This document shows, one piece after another, positions 54,321 to 64,000 of a stretch of DNA of 64,000 nt (positions are counted from its first letter, which is position 1; each line of letters begins with the position of its first letter). Origin of the DNA: Meandrina meandrites (taxonomy: Eukaryota > Cnidaria > Anthozoa > Scleractinia > Meandrinidae); NCBI GenBank assembly GCA_963693305.1, contig OY855904.1:44748315-44812314 (forward strand), in the 5' to 3' direction. The translations under genes and the position numbers were made by a program. The notes below the pieces were generated by a model. It was not told the origin of the DNA, ran no database searches, and saw nothing but the letters and a program-made list of their open reading frames with translations.

Positions 54321-55546
54321 TATCAGGTCGTGTATATTGGACAACCCTCCTTGTTGGGACAATTCTGTTGTATTATTTGGGAAGGCACTTAACTCCGTCA
54401 GTGCCTCTCTCTAGCTAGATATTTTATCACTTGGTTCCCCCTGTCTTATACTTAAGGAAACAAACCAATCTACTTCAAAAAAAAGGCCCTGTATCAATAA
54501 TTACTGACAAGTGGAAAAGGGATATTCTACAGTCATTATTATGGATCGGTGATTCAAAATAAAACTACATACATACAAACGTAATCTTTGAATTTCTCAA
54601 CAATTTTTATTATCTATCATTAAGAAGTGAATCCATGAGTTTTAACAGCTATAGAGAAATTTGGTATGATTTGATGCTGTTTCCTTGACTAGTACATGTA
54701 CCTGCCTATAGAAAGTAAATTTCTCCCCTTTTTAAAATTGAGCCGAATCCCTCGGCTGCATTGCCTTTATTGAATGATATGATCATTTCAAGCCATTCTC
54801 AGTCATGATTGACAAATGTTGGTTGTTAAGGTAACCACTGACTGCCTTATGATGACTGCATCTTTGCAGTGAGATTCCAAAAAATGACCACATGCGGTGT
54901 ACAACGTAATATTTCCACAACTTCTTTGTTGCTGACCGGAATACTACGTGACTGGTCTGCCAAAGCACAGCAAGTTGTTGACTCCGTGCCTTGTTAGCTT
55001 AGTCGACACAGATGCATTACCAGTAAGTTGCTTACATAATGCCAATGACGTCAACGCGAGGGATCATGAACATTTCATGAGATTTGAATAGCTAATTTAT
55101 TGGAAGCCTAATAAGTACAGATTATGAGCTGATCTGTTCAAAACGATAAAAAATTACCAAGCTTCGAAAATGTGAATATGATTCCAAAGCTTGAAAACGC
55201 AGGCTATACGCCCGCTACGTTTAGGCGAGATAAAGCGATTAACATGGCATCCGTTTTTTCAAACATTGACCTAAAAATGCATGTTCCTGATTTTTGGCAT
55301 GTGCGTTTGTTATATTTTCATAGGAGAATAAACTTAGAAAAATAGAACTGCCCACGAAAAAAAGGTATATTTTTTTACTGACAGGAATAATAAGCAATTA
55401 TTGGATGAGGTTGAGCATGATATCATGAATTATTAAAATTATCGGAAACGGAGGCAAATCCCTCAGCCATATTTTTAAAAAATTGACAGCACTACACAGA
55501 CGAGGGGCTTGGAAACTAGGCGGACTTTGAACTCGACATTATTTGA

Positions 55547-55732
55547 CAAATAAAGAAGCCTCGACTGTGCTCTGTTCTGTTGTAAAGCACGCAGGAAGCG
55601 GCGAGAGCACGAAAGAAGTGTAGGGTGAAACACGAGCCGTTAGGCGAGTGTTTCTCCCTACTTCTTGAGTGCTCTAGCCGCTTCCTAAGTGCTTTACAAC
55701 AGAACAGAGCACAGTCGAGGTTTCTTTATTTG
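55547..55732. repeat. 186 bp palindrome with GCCGTTAGGC tip
   Basis: Arms of about 85 bases begin CAAATAAAGAAGCCTCGACTG, with a few mismatches. The tip GCC-GTTA-GGC (55636-55645) is bordered by GA and GAG. It lies 3' of the recombinase gene. Confidence 0.85.
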
Positions 55733-56062
55733 TTTTATAATTAAGTAATTCATTAATTTCCCCACGAATTCGCGCAATTTTCAAAACAAACGATTTTCAA
55801 GGGAATAGAGTTGGCGTCAGCGTACATCTGTACTCTGATAAAGTATGCAACAATTAGCCAATCACAAAGCTTCTTAGAATGGTCAAAATAATTTTATTGG
55901 TTCAATTAGACAACAGCTGTCAAAATGTCAAACCATCAAAGTTCAAAAACCATTAAAGTTCACAAGTCCGCAAGCTGAAAATGTCAAGTGAAATTCGAAT
56001 TTAACACGAGTCCTTGAAGTTCTTAGGACTTTTAGTGCAACAGAGGATAGAAAGTAGACTGT

Positions 56063-57752
56063 TCAGTGAAAACCGGCCGAATTATGGCCCATGAAAACTT
56101 GCACGTTGTTTACTTGACAATTGGAAAACAAATTGCTCAATGCTTGTGGCTGGTACTTTACAAACTGCTGCGCCGTGTTTCGCGAATCATTCACCAGCAT
56201 CGGATTCAATGAAAGAGGATTGCTTGGGCCTGGAAGAGCCGGCTGCTGTGATTGCTGTGGCCTTCCACCCATCGCACTGGAAAGGATATCGGAACAGGAT
56301 CTCAGTTGCTCACTTGAAGGACGGGCGTTGTAGTGTTTGAGGCTCGCTTCACTGCGGTGGCCCGAAATCGCCAGGATGTGCCGTGATGGAACCTGTGCCT
56401 TGGACAACAGCGTGATGGCAGTCGCTCTGACACTGTGATTGGTATACACTTTCGACAAGCATGCCAGTTGCGAAATTTCTTTCATCATTCCAGCAAGTTT
56501 GTGTACCCCCAGAGGTATGTTTTCGTACCAGACGTGCTCGTCCTGCTTCGCATTTCTTTTTGGATATTGGAAGAGTGCATCACATTTCGGATTGAGCTGA
56601 TTGAGTTTCTGAAGGTACATCTTGAGGCATGTGAGGCCGTCAAGAAGTTGGTTATCTGATGTTGAATACATCCTAGCTTCCTTCTCCATGCTGTTTACGT
56701 CGTCAATTCCACCAGGGTGGTTTTTCGTGGCCTCATCATGGGTCATCGAAACGTAGTCGCGTCCGCTCTCGTCCACCAAGAACTCGAAGCTTTGTTTTGT
56801 GAGTTCTCGTTGACCTTCGCGTCCGCGGCGACACCAGTACTAGTACAAGTTGATGTGAAACCAGACATTCCGCAGAAGGCCCCAAGGATTGTCTCCCCGA
56901 ATTGCAGTGGAGGTTTTCAATTTCTGGAGGTCTGCTTCTGGAATGGCAGGTTTGTGCTTGGTGTTTTCTTTGTTTTCGCGCTTGTTTAATTTTATGACTT
57001 TGCAGCAACTTGTTTGAAGCTTGAAATTCAACCCCTTTTGTAATAGAAATTCCTCGGTTTAGGGGTGGATTGTTTAGGTATCTCTCAATAGCGTTGCGAA
57101 ATCCAAGAAATCCTTGTTCGAGCTTCGGTGTAGAATTGACGGAGGTTGTTGTCTAGCTCTTTGTTGGTCATTTCGTGAAGGCTTTTGCCAATCTTTCTTT
57201 CACGGCACCAAGCTGTTTTGAAAACGCCAGAAAAAATTATTTTGTGGAATAAGTCTGAATAATTTTTGAAGAATACTATTCTTACATTTGTGTGTATTGG
57301 CTATCTAATTTAGTTTCGTTTGTTTGTTTGTTATCACACAAAAATGTAGCCGTGCGAGTAACCGGGTGTTTGTGTTGTTAATTCCGCACTTTAATAAAAA
57401 GCTTGTGACATTTTCTAAAGTGAAACTCACCTTCAAAAACTCGAATAGCCCATTTTGTATTCTCTTTCGTGTTTTTTGTTTCTGCTCTCGTTATAATGTC
57501 GTCAATTTCGGCGCTTGACTTGTTTACAAATCTTTGGTTGTTTGTTTTGTTGTTACTTTCCGGCTCGGTGTTTTGAACCGTAACTTGTACCGAAATTTCA
57601 CCTTCTATCGCCCTGTAATTTGTGCTGTTACCAACAGGACTTTCTAAATTAACTGACGCTAAAAGCTCGTTTTCATTTTCGTTTTCCAGGTCAAAGAAGA
57701 TGTCAGGGTCAAGAGAAAACCCAAGAGAAAAGCTCGGGAATTGGTCGGCCAT
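56063..57752 (-). pseudogene. Tyrosine recombinase (Crypton/DUF3504-like), several frameshifts
   Basis: Exon 1 (57431-57752) starts MADQFPSFSLGFSLDPDIF and ends at donor GTGAGTTT. Exon 2 starts at 57212 (acceptor AAAACAG) in matching phase. It has WCRERKIGKSLHEMTNKEL, then a frame change before FRNAIERYLNNPPLNRGIS, others before KPAIPEADLQKLKT and near LVDESGRDYVSMTHDEATK. The last frame (to 56063) keeps the catalytic end: HSVRATAITLL (H-x-x-R), ISGHRSEASLKHYNARPS (His and Tyr). It is broken in at least three places, so inactive. The Met at 56779 is internal and not a start. Confidence 0.7.
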
Positions 57753-58179
57753 GTTGCCTCGATGGCGTGACAATTCCTCCGTACATCTGTACTCTGATAA
57801 AGTATACTGTTTCAGCCTATCAGAGCGCGCGTTATATGAAAACTTAATTATAAAACCCAATATCTGCTGCAGATATTGGGTTATCATGTCAACTTCACAT
57901 GCTACTGTGTATTGACTGGATGCTCTCGACCAATCACATTTCTGAAAGTAATTCTAATGTATAATCATCAGAATTAAGAGACACGAATTGTCGGCGAACG
58001 TGCTGACAGCATCCTCTCCGAATTTCAGCCTATTTGGACCAGCGGCTGCCGACTTCGAACTCGAAATGCACGTATAACTCGCATAATTTTTACTTTCGAG
58101 AAACAGAGAAAAAAAAATTTCGGCGGCATTCAAATGTCATGAGATCATCACACCCTGTGGGACACCTCAACATTCTCTT

Positions 58180-58500
58180 AAACAATTACATTATGAGCTC
58201 GAGATTTCTATCGCGTGATAGTTGACGAGGGCGCAGCCCGAGTCAACTATCACGCATAGAAATCGAGAGCGAAAAATCTAATTGTTTTAGTATAAATCTT
58301 TTCTGGAACAGCCTCGACTAGTAAACTGTCTAAATCTTCTTCACGGACACTTCGAAAACGTAAAGAACCGGCCGCCATTTTGTTAGCAAGAGCATACTGC
58401 AACGCTACTCACTATCTATCACAGAATAGATACTGGGTAGCGTAGCCAATCAGGGCGCGGCATTTGTGATAGAACGCTAGTAGATTTATACTAAAAAACA
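58180..58500 (-). mobile_element. Non-autonomous recombinase derivative, copy B
   Basis: Duplicate of 16402-16730. The palindrome is at 58180-58287, the exon-like ATG near 58378 and the CCAATCAGGGCGCG box at 58446. Small differences in the palindrome (AACTATCACGC against AACTTTCACGC in A) make the B arms slightly more symmetric. Confidence 0.55.
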
Positions 58501-59549
58501 ATAGGACTGTGACAGTTAACATGGGACAGGTACAAAGTACTGCGACAGCGTGCAGGAAATTATTCTCGAGTGAATAAACCGCTTTTTTCATGTCAAGTTA
58601 GAATTCCGAGGCGAAATTATCGTTTGATTCGCTGTGTTAGCGTTACAAATTTACATATCATTCGAACAATCTTCAAAATTATGACCATGTCAGAATTCAC
58701 TGATTTTGGAATCGTATAACGCACGATGAACCACCCCATTTCGCAAGAGCACATATATTCCATAATGTTTATATCTAATTAGCAAAAGCGACATGAAACG
58801 GCATACCCGAGACCTTATTGCAGTCTTTCACCTATTGTTTACCCGAAACTCTCGATCTAGCTTTCAATTTCTTCCAGTTGAAATTTCTTCGCCGTCAATT
58901 GCCTCTGTTTCTTCGACGGTTCCCTGCAACCGTATCTTAGCGCAGCTGCTTGCGCTCATTTCGGCTTGCTCGCTTGCTTCATGATCGCGATCTTTATCGA
59001 ATTAATCCAGCCATTTTTCCTGGTTGTAAATCAACCCTTTGTTGCATTCCGCTAATTTAGCGGCCCACTCTTTGTCGAAAGTTTTTGTTTGTTTTCCGTG
59101 GCCTCACTTTAGCCGTCGAAAACGTGCAAGATTGCTTTTTTCTTTGGCGGGCGAATCGCGCCTCAATTCATGTGACCACTTGCCAAGCTAATAAATTCCA
59201 TTGGCAGAACTTGTCAACGTTCAATTAAGCAATTAACATGCAAACAATCTTGCTAGCGGCAGATATAATATTTTACGTCGAGTTATCATTTTTTTTTTTC
59301 TTAAGGATTACCTTAAGATCTATCCAACCGCTGAAAAAGTAAAATTAGCAAAATGGTAAATTTTCCCCTTACTGATAACATAATACTGCGATAAGGAAAT
59401 ATTCAACAGAGTACTTAACTGAACTATTAAATCGGGATTCACCTTGAGAGGCTTTTTTATCGTCACGATTAGCCCATAATGAATTGTAGCCGTAATTTAA
59501 GTCAAACACGATGCCATTCTAAGCATTTTTAGAGCCGTTTTTTTATTGG

Positions 59550-59574
59550 GGAGTGGGGGGGGGGGGGGGGGGGG
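59550..59574. repeat. Poly(G) run, copy B
   Basis: Counterpart of 17767-17792 with different length and interruptions. Confidence 0.9.
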
Positions 59575-60514
59575 GTGAGAGATTGCGCACAACTGTAACG
59601 GGCCCTCTTTGCACTCTTGATTGCGACTTTTTTTCGTTCTTTCTTTGTGGGTTTGGCTATATATTTCGACTGCATGTTTAAACAATACTGATTATTTTTA
59701 ACGAAGCCAATTCAGGTCAAATCTTTCACCTTAGACTTGCAACATAACGTTTGCATAGGAACATCCATTTCAGTTGCACCTCCAGCTCTCGCTCTGATTC
59801 TGTACAAAAATGCCATTGTTACCTGTCCCCAAACTCTTCAATTTCTTGCACAGTCTCGTCTGGCATTGGAGTTTTGACTGTTTTGGTCGCCCAGACTCTT
59901 GAGGAAATTTATTTAACACTGTGGTATTGTGGCGATTTTAAAAAGATGATGGAAATAGAATTAGAATTCATGAAATAGCCGAAGAGGGAGCTCCGAATGT
60001 ATTGACTCGTCTTCTTTGCAATTATCTTGTAATTCAATGTATTATCATTTCAACTGAGCAAATATTTTATCGCTAAATGTGATTTATACTTCACTTTGCC
60101 CAGGGGCACACAGGACTGTTGACGCTCTTCATCAGGATGGTCAACTTTTATCACTCCAACTATTGCTTTGACTAACAAATTCGATTTGCAGTGGGAAAGT
60201 GCGATCCAGCGTGAAAACCGTGCTGCAATGTGCTTCTCGGAGAGTGCGAGGAAATATAATTTCCAGAAAAAATTACAAGATCAACTAAATTCGCAAATAC
60301 AACTGCGTTGTATTTCTTTTAATGTCAGTTCAACGTCTGAATATTAATTTCTGATACATCAAAGCAGTACTGGCTGCGATATCGGAAAACTATAGGCATT
60401 TAAATCTCACTGGACTGAAAAGGCTCAACTTTCTCTATTTTTTTCTTCTCATTTTCAAACTAATTCGTGTTCCTTGATGCTAATCTAAAATTGCTCTGCA
60501 ACATCGACAGTGGT

Positions 60515-61015
60515 CATTAACGGGGACCTGGGTTCAGCAACGAGCAACGGCATCTTCCTGCAGCTCAATAGTGTTGCCATTGGTATTCTTCTCAATGTCG
60601 TACTAGACCAGGCGATGCTGGATATAATGGATCAATAAAACTCAATGGCTCTTTCATTTTTTCTTGTTGCTAAAGATAGTCGAAAAGGGAATTGAAAAAT
60701 GTAAGCAATAATGAACTTCTTCAGTATAGAACGAAAGTGTAACTTTCACACTGCTTCATTTTCTGGCCGTTTACAAACATTTTAGCTAGTTTTAATTGTT
60801 ATGAATTATTGTTTATCGCCAAAAAAAAAATAACTTAACAGAACTGACTAATATTTGTGCCAATTATGCCGACATACTTGTAGGTAGTTTGGTATTCGCA
60901 AGTATTTTCTTGGTTGATGGCTCCCAGCCTAGCATCTTCCTTTGCACCACAGGTCCGTTTTCGGGAAAGTTAACGCCAATAAACTTGGATTTGTGCACGA
61001 TGCAGTTCCCTTTAA
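60515..61015 (-). pseudogene. GFP-like protein pseudogene, copy B, with deletions
   Basis: Counterpart of 18770-19408. The 3' exon keeps the same in-frame TAG but has lost its splice acceptor and 5' end (jump at about 60632). The other exon (ends near 60999-61010) keeps [16 protein letters not shown] on the plus-strand complement but a deletion at about 60900 removes the middle of the exon. The shared TAG predates the duplication. Confidence 0.7.
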
Positions 61016-61373
61016 GGTTGTCACAACAAAGGCAATGTATGAGTGGAAACAGGCAGAGGGAACATGTGGGATAGAAAAGATGTTAGAAGGAAATTATGAC
61101 CATATTGCACGCGCTTTCAGTGTTACGTGCATAGTGATTATCGTTTGACAAATGAGCAAACAATTATCAAAATCCACCAATCACAGCCCACAAGCCATCA
61201 GCTTATAAACTCTTGGCTCATTTTCAAAGAAGTGACACGAAACTCCGGCATGTAATTGGTGTGATTGGTGTATTTACATCCTTGTCATGTCGACAAACTT
61301 TGAAAGACGATGCCGAAAGATGATGTTCAAACATAACGCTGAGCATTGTTCTAAAGTAAAGTTGTTGAGATGA

Positions 61374-62320
61374 TGTGAAATTCTGTTTAAAGTAGCAGGA
61401 TGTGGCGCAAATAAATTATATCCACTTTGTACTGTAAATTATGTATGCTATTCGCCAAAAAATTAATATTGGTCTGCAAACACTTCCATGTGGTACTGAT
61501 ACACTTTTACTTGTTTAGTTACATTTGATATTGATAGTAATGCGTTTTCGTTCTTTAAACTCCCTCACAGCATGAAAACATAACTTTAATGTGGCGTAAA
61601 GCTGGAGTAAAGCAGGCGTAAACATGAGGACCCGCACGCCTTAGCAACCTGCGATTGAGTCGGCCATGGGTACACTCAGTGTACCCGATTTCGCAATATT
61701 AAACAATAGGCGTGTTGACAGATCTTGCAATTTGAAGCTCGGTAAAGCTTGCAGGAGGAGTGCAAAACATCAGTCACAACTCATCACTTGACAGATGTAA
61801 TCGCATGTTCTCGCCAAGGCTCTCGCTAAAAATAACTCGATTTATCCGCTACATGCCAGAGAGAAATTGCTGTACTGATGGCGTACGTTGAAGCCGTGCT
61901 CCATCAACCGAAATTGTTTAAAAAATACATATCGAGTGTATTACGCAACCGGGAACTGATGCAGTCGACTCTGCGATGCCTGCATGTATGTACATGCTAG
62001 CAAAATGAAATGGAGGTCCAAATTATATTTTTTTGAAGTGTGTACGGAATTCGTAGATATAAAGCTTTTATTCCAGTCGAGGGACGAGGTCTGCTTCGAT
62101 CTGTAGCACGCGAACAGTACGTGCATTAATGAGCCCACTGTGCTCAGACTGCGGTTGACCTCAAGCAGCATGTGTACAAACTCGTGCCTGCCGCCTGTGT
62201 TTTGGTGATGTTTTGGTCGGTTTCGTGTACAAGTAGCGCAAAATTGCATTGTTTTTGGAAAGTGCCGTTTATACAGGTAAACGAATAACCGACTAACCGG
62301 ACGAAGAGATGATCGGAGCG
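61374..62320. other. No gene recognised
   Basis: A minus-strand frame of about 150 codons (61941-62396) overlaps the MITE and shows no family resemblance. Probably chance. Confidence 0.45.
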
Positions 62321-62321
62321 A

Positions 62322-62700
62322 CTTCAGAATACCCGGCCACGATTGCGTGACATTAATCTCCTGCTCCCGTAGTCCCGCAGTCACGATGTTAATCATTAAA
62401 TTAAAAAGAGAAATGGGACAAAAAACATTTTAAAATAAATAAATTTGATGGAATGTGTATAGAACTAGTGCTCCCGCAGTCCCGCACTCCCGCAGTAGAA
62501 AAAAAAAAAATATTACATGGGTATACAACTAGTGCTCCCGCAGTCCCGCACTCCCGCAGTCGCTTGTTTTCGGCTCATGGATTATAGAACGAGGAATATT
62601 CATGTGTTTCTCTTTTGTTTCCATATGCAAATATTTATTGACTGCAGGACTGCGGGAGCAGAACATTAATGTCACGTAATTGTGGCCGGGTATTCTGAAG
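62322..62700. mobile_element. MITE with about 60 bp inverted ends
   Basis: Left end CTTCAGAATACCCGGCCAC and right end GTGGCCGGGTATTCTGAAG are inverted copies. The similarity continues through TGACATTAAT and CTGCTCCCG. Inside, CTCCCGCAGTCCCGCACTCC occurs twice. No target duplication was evident. Confidence 0.7.
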
Positions 62701-62703
62701 TTT

Positions 62704-63216
62704 AGCCGTGGCTTCCGCGTTTGGCCTTATTGTAGGAATACTGCGCCAGAAATCACTTGCGGACGCCCGATTCATCCGATCGAGCAAGGTCAAGCGTTGG
62801 TGGCGTGTGTTAACGCTTTCGTTCTTAATCAGTACGAAGTCCAGCCCTCTAGCTCTATTGAGTGCCCGTCACAGAAACCTGCATCAGAAATACTTCTACC
62901 TTCGAAAGAAAATTTGGTTCAGGGTAATGAAAATAGCGAGTCTCTGCCGCTCACTCTGCCGAGCATTCCAAGCCCGCCAAATTTCAAAAGCGCGCGCGCG
63001 GCAATATTCGGCATGTTCCGCCAAAACCTGAAAAGAAGCTTTAGAGGACACTCTCCGAACTCAGGGCCGATGAGGATCTGTCTCCTGCCGCCAAAAAAGC
63101 GAAAGTTCCCTGAAATTGCTGATGGAAGACTTGATGGAAGTGGCATTTTCGAAGTGCATTCCAGAAGACGTGTGGAAGGAGAAGCTGAAGTCAATGAGAG
63201 TACCTTTTTAAGCTAA
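62704..63216 (+). CDS. Unrecognised ORF, possible exon
   Basis: An open frame that continues out of the MITE end, so the first codons are not original. It contains RPIHPIEQGQALVACVNAF, a Pro/Ser-rich middle (PLTLPSIPSPPNFKS) and a basic PPKKRKFPEIADG that resembles a nuclear localisation signal. No domain recognised. It could be the remains of a host exon or of a transposon-encoded protein. Confidence 0.25.
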   Translation, partial: SRGFRVWPYCRNTAPEITCGRPIHPIEQGQALVACVNAFVLNQYEVQPSSSIECPSQKPASEILLPSKENLVQGNENSESLPLTLPSIPSPPNFKSARAAIFGMFRQNLKRSFRGHSPNSGPMRICLLPPKKRKFPEIADGRLDGSGIFEVHSRRRVEGEAEVNESTFLS

Positions 63217-64000
63217 AGAGTAGGATTTCAGAGCGTTCCTGGCAAGACTTCCTTACAAGGCTAGGAAAAACAAGGGTAAGAACTATTTGTGTCGAATTTA
63301 TCAGAAAGACATATGGTGTGTGCTGAAAAGTCTGGGGTATTTAGGTTGGGGAATTTCAGTTGAAAAACATGAGTTTTTTCAAGCAATGTAAGGTTATTGG
63401 TACAATCATGTAGTGTTGTAAACAAGCTCAGACAGCCTTTTCTGGTGCCCAGGTTATGTTGTGATTTAATAGTTTTTGGCTGTAAGTAGCTCTGAAAGTC
63501 TATAACAACCATTTTGAAGTTTCATTTTTATGGCCCATTTGCCATCAAGTTTTTTAGTATTGTGGAGTTTTAGGTTTGATCATTTTTTCTATGATTTTCT
63601 AGAAAAAGAGCCACATTATACATGTACATGTGTTCATATTAAAGAAGAAATTATTCCAAAAATGCATATAATTTAGGAATCTTTTCTCATTAATTGGCAG
63701 AAAACATCAGACATAAAATGAAAATCGATGGCAATTAAAGAACAGAAATTTTTTGGCCAACAATAATTGTTTACTGATTTCCGATAGCAATCAATTAGAT
63801 TTTATTTATTGATATCTATTGCCATCAATTGTTATAGATTATTAAAGATTAATATCGGTTTCATAGATTGATCATGCCGGGTGTTTAAATTTCAAGATGT
63901 TGTGGGGGTGGGGGGTAGCTGTTCAAGATAAAATGTCTAAATCATGCTTGTCTTTCTTGTTTTTTTATTTTTTATTTACAGTGTATTTGTAATATACACA
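63217..64000. other. No gene recognised
   Basis: AT-rich, with a few ACATGT words and a short GGGGGTGGGGGG tract at 63903. No supported ORF. Confidence 0.5.

Larger units (their letters stand above)
55543..57851 (-). mobile_element. Tyrosine-recombinase element, decayed, with defined borders
   Basis: Comparison with copy A (16070-16074) shows a clean insertion between two ATTAT words (55538-55542 and 57847-57851). Copy A has a single ATTAT. It contains a 186 bp palindrome at its left end, a minus-strand recombinase gene, and a CCTATCAGAGCGCG promoter-like box at 57815 near the right end. This empty/filled pair fits site-specific recombination at a short shared word. Confidence 0.7.
54350..61373 (+). 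repeat. Segmental duplication, copy B
   Basis: Direct repeat of 14850-19760 from the SINE body to GTTGAGATGATG. It carries a 2.3 kb insertion (55543-57851) and extra deletions in the GFP-like exons, so it is the more eroded copy. Confidence 0.9.

Overview
The window reads as nuclear DNA of an anthozoan cnidarian, most likely a stony coral. It is AT-rich, has spliced host exons, tRNA-derived SINEs, LINE, BEL and CACTA remnants, long microsatellites, and remains of a GFP-like protein gene, a family typical of Anthozoa. There is no bacterial operon structure. Most of the sequence is mobile-element derived.

The centrepiece (27201-42213) is a nearly complete 15.0 kb adintovirus/Polinton-type element. 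It has 213 bp terminal inverted repeats and a TCCAT target duplication. It encodes protein-primed DNA polymerase B, a retroviral-type integrase on the opposite strand, a double jelly-roll-type major capsid protein, a packaging ATPase, a fibre-like protein and about ten small conserved or unknown proteins. At the right end are leftward genes, one with repeated zinc-binding motifs. Three genes carry a single in-frame TAG and one also has a homopolymer frameshift. The first 1.76 kb of the window is a fragment of a second, related element, cut off by a truncated BEL/Pao retrotransposon (about 1764-3330).

The element sits inside a coding exon of a host BEN-domain gene on the minus strand. Exons lie at 45051-45228 and 42412-43955 (with a 117 bp coding minisatellite), then an exon split between 42214-42369 and 27010-27200, then 26365-26519, 25789-26035 and 24898-25025. 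Removing the insert and one target copy leaves the exon frame open, so the insertion hit a coding exon.

A second theme is a family of tyrosine-recombinase elements. One is intact (about 22165-24610), one is decayed (55543-57851), and short derivatives keep only the first exon (16402-16730, its duplicate at 58180-58500, and 51879-52856). All share a layout: a CCAAT-type promoter at the 5' end and a large palindrome beyond the 3' end whose tip is a small GC hairpin.

A segmental duplication of about 5 kb (14850-19760 and 54350-61373) carries decayed GFP-like exons. Copy B contains the 2.3 kb recombinase element that copy A lacks, giving an empty/filled site pair. The rest holds a degenerate CACTA/EnSpm transposase (45918-48786), LINE fragments, SINEs, MITEs, a 111 bp satellite with a 124 bp palindrome, a small cysteine-rich exon family (7.0-11.9 kb, minus strand), and long gene-free stretches.
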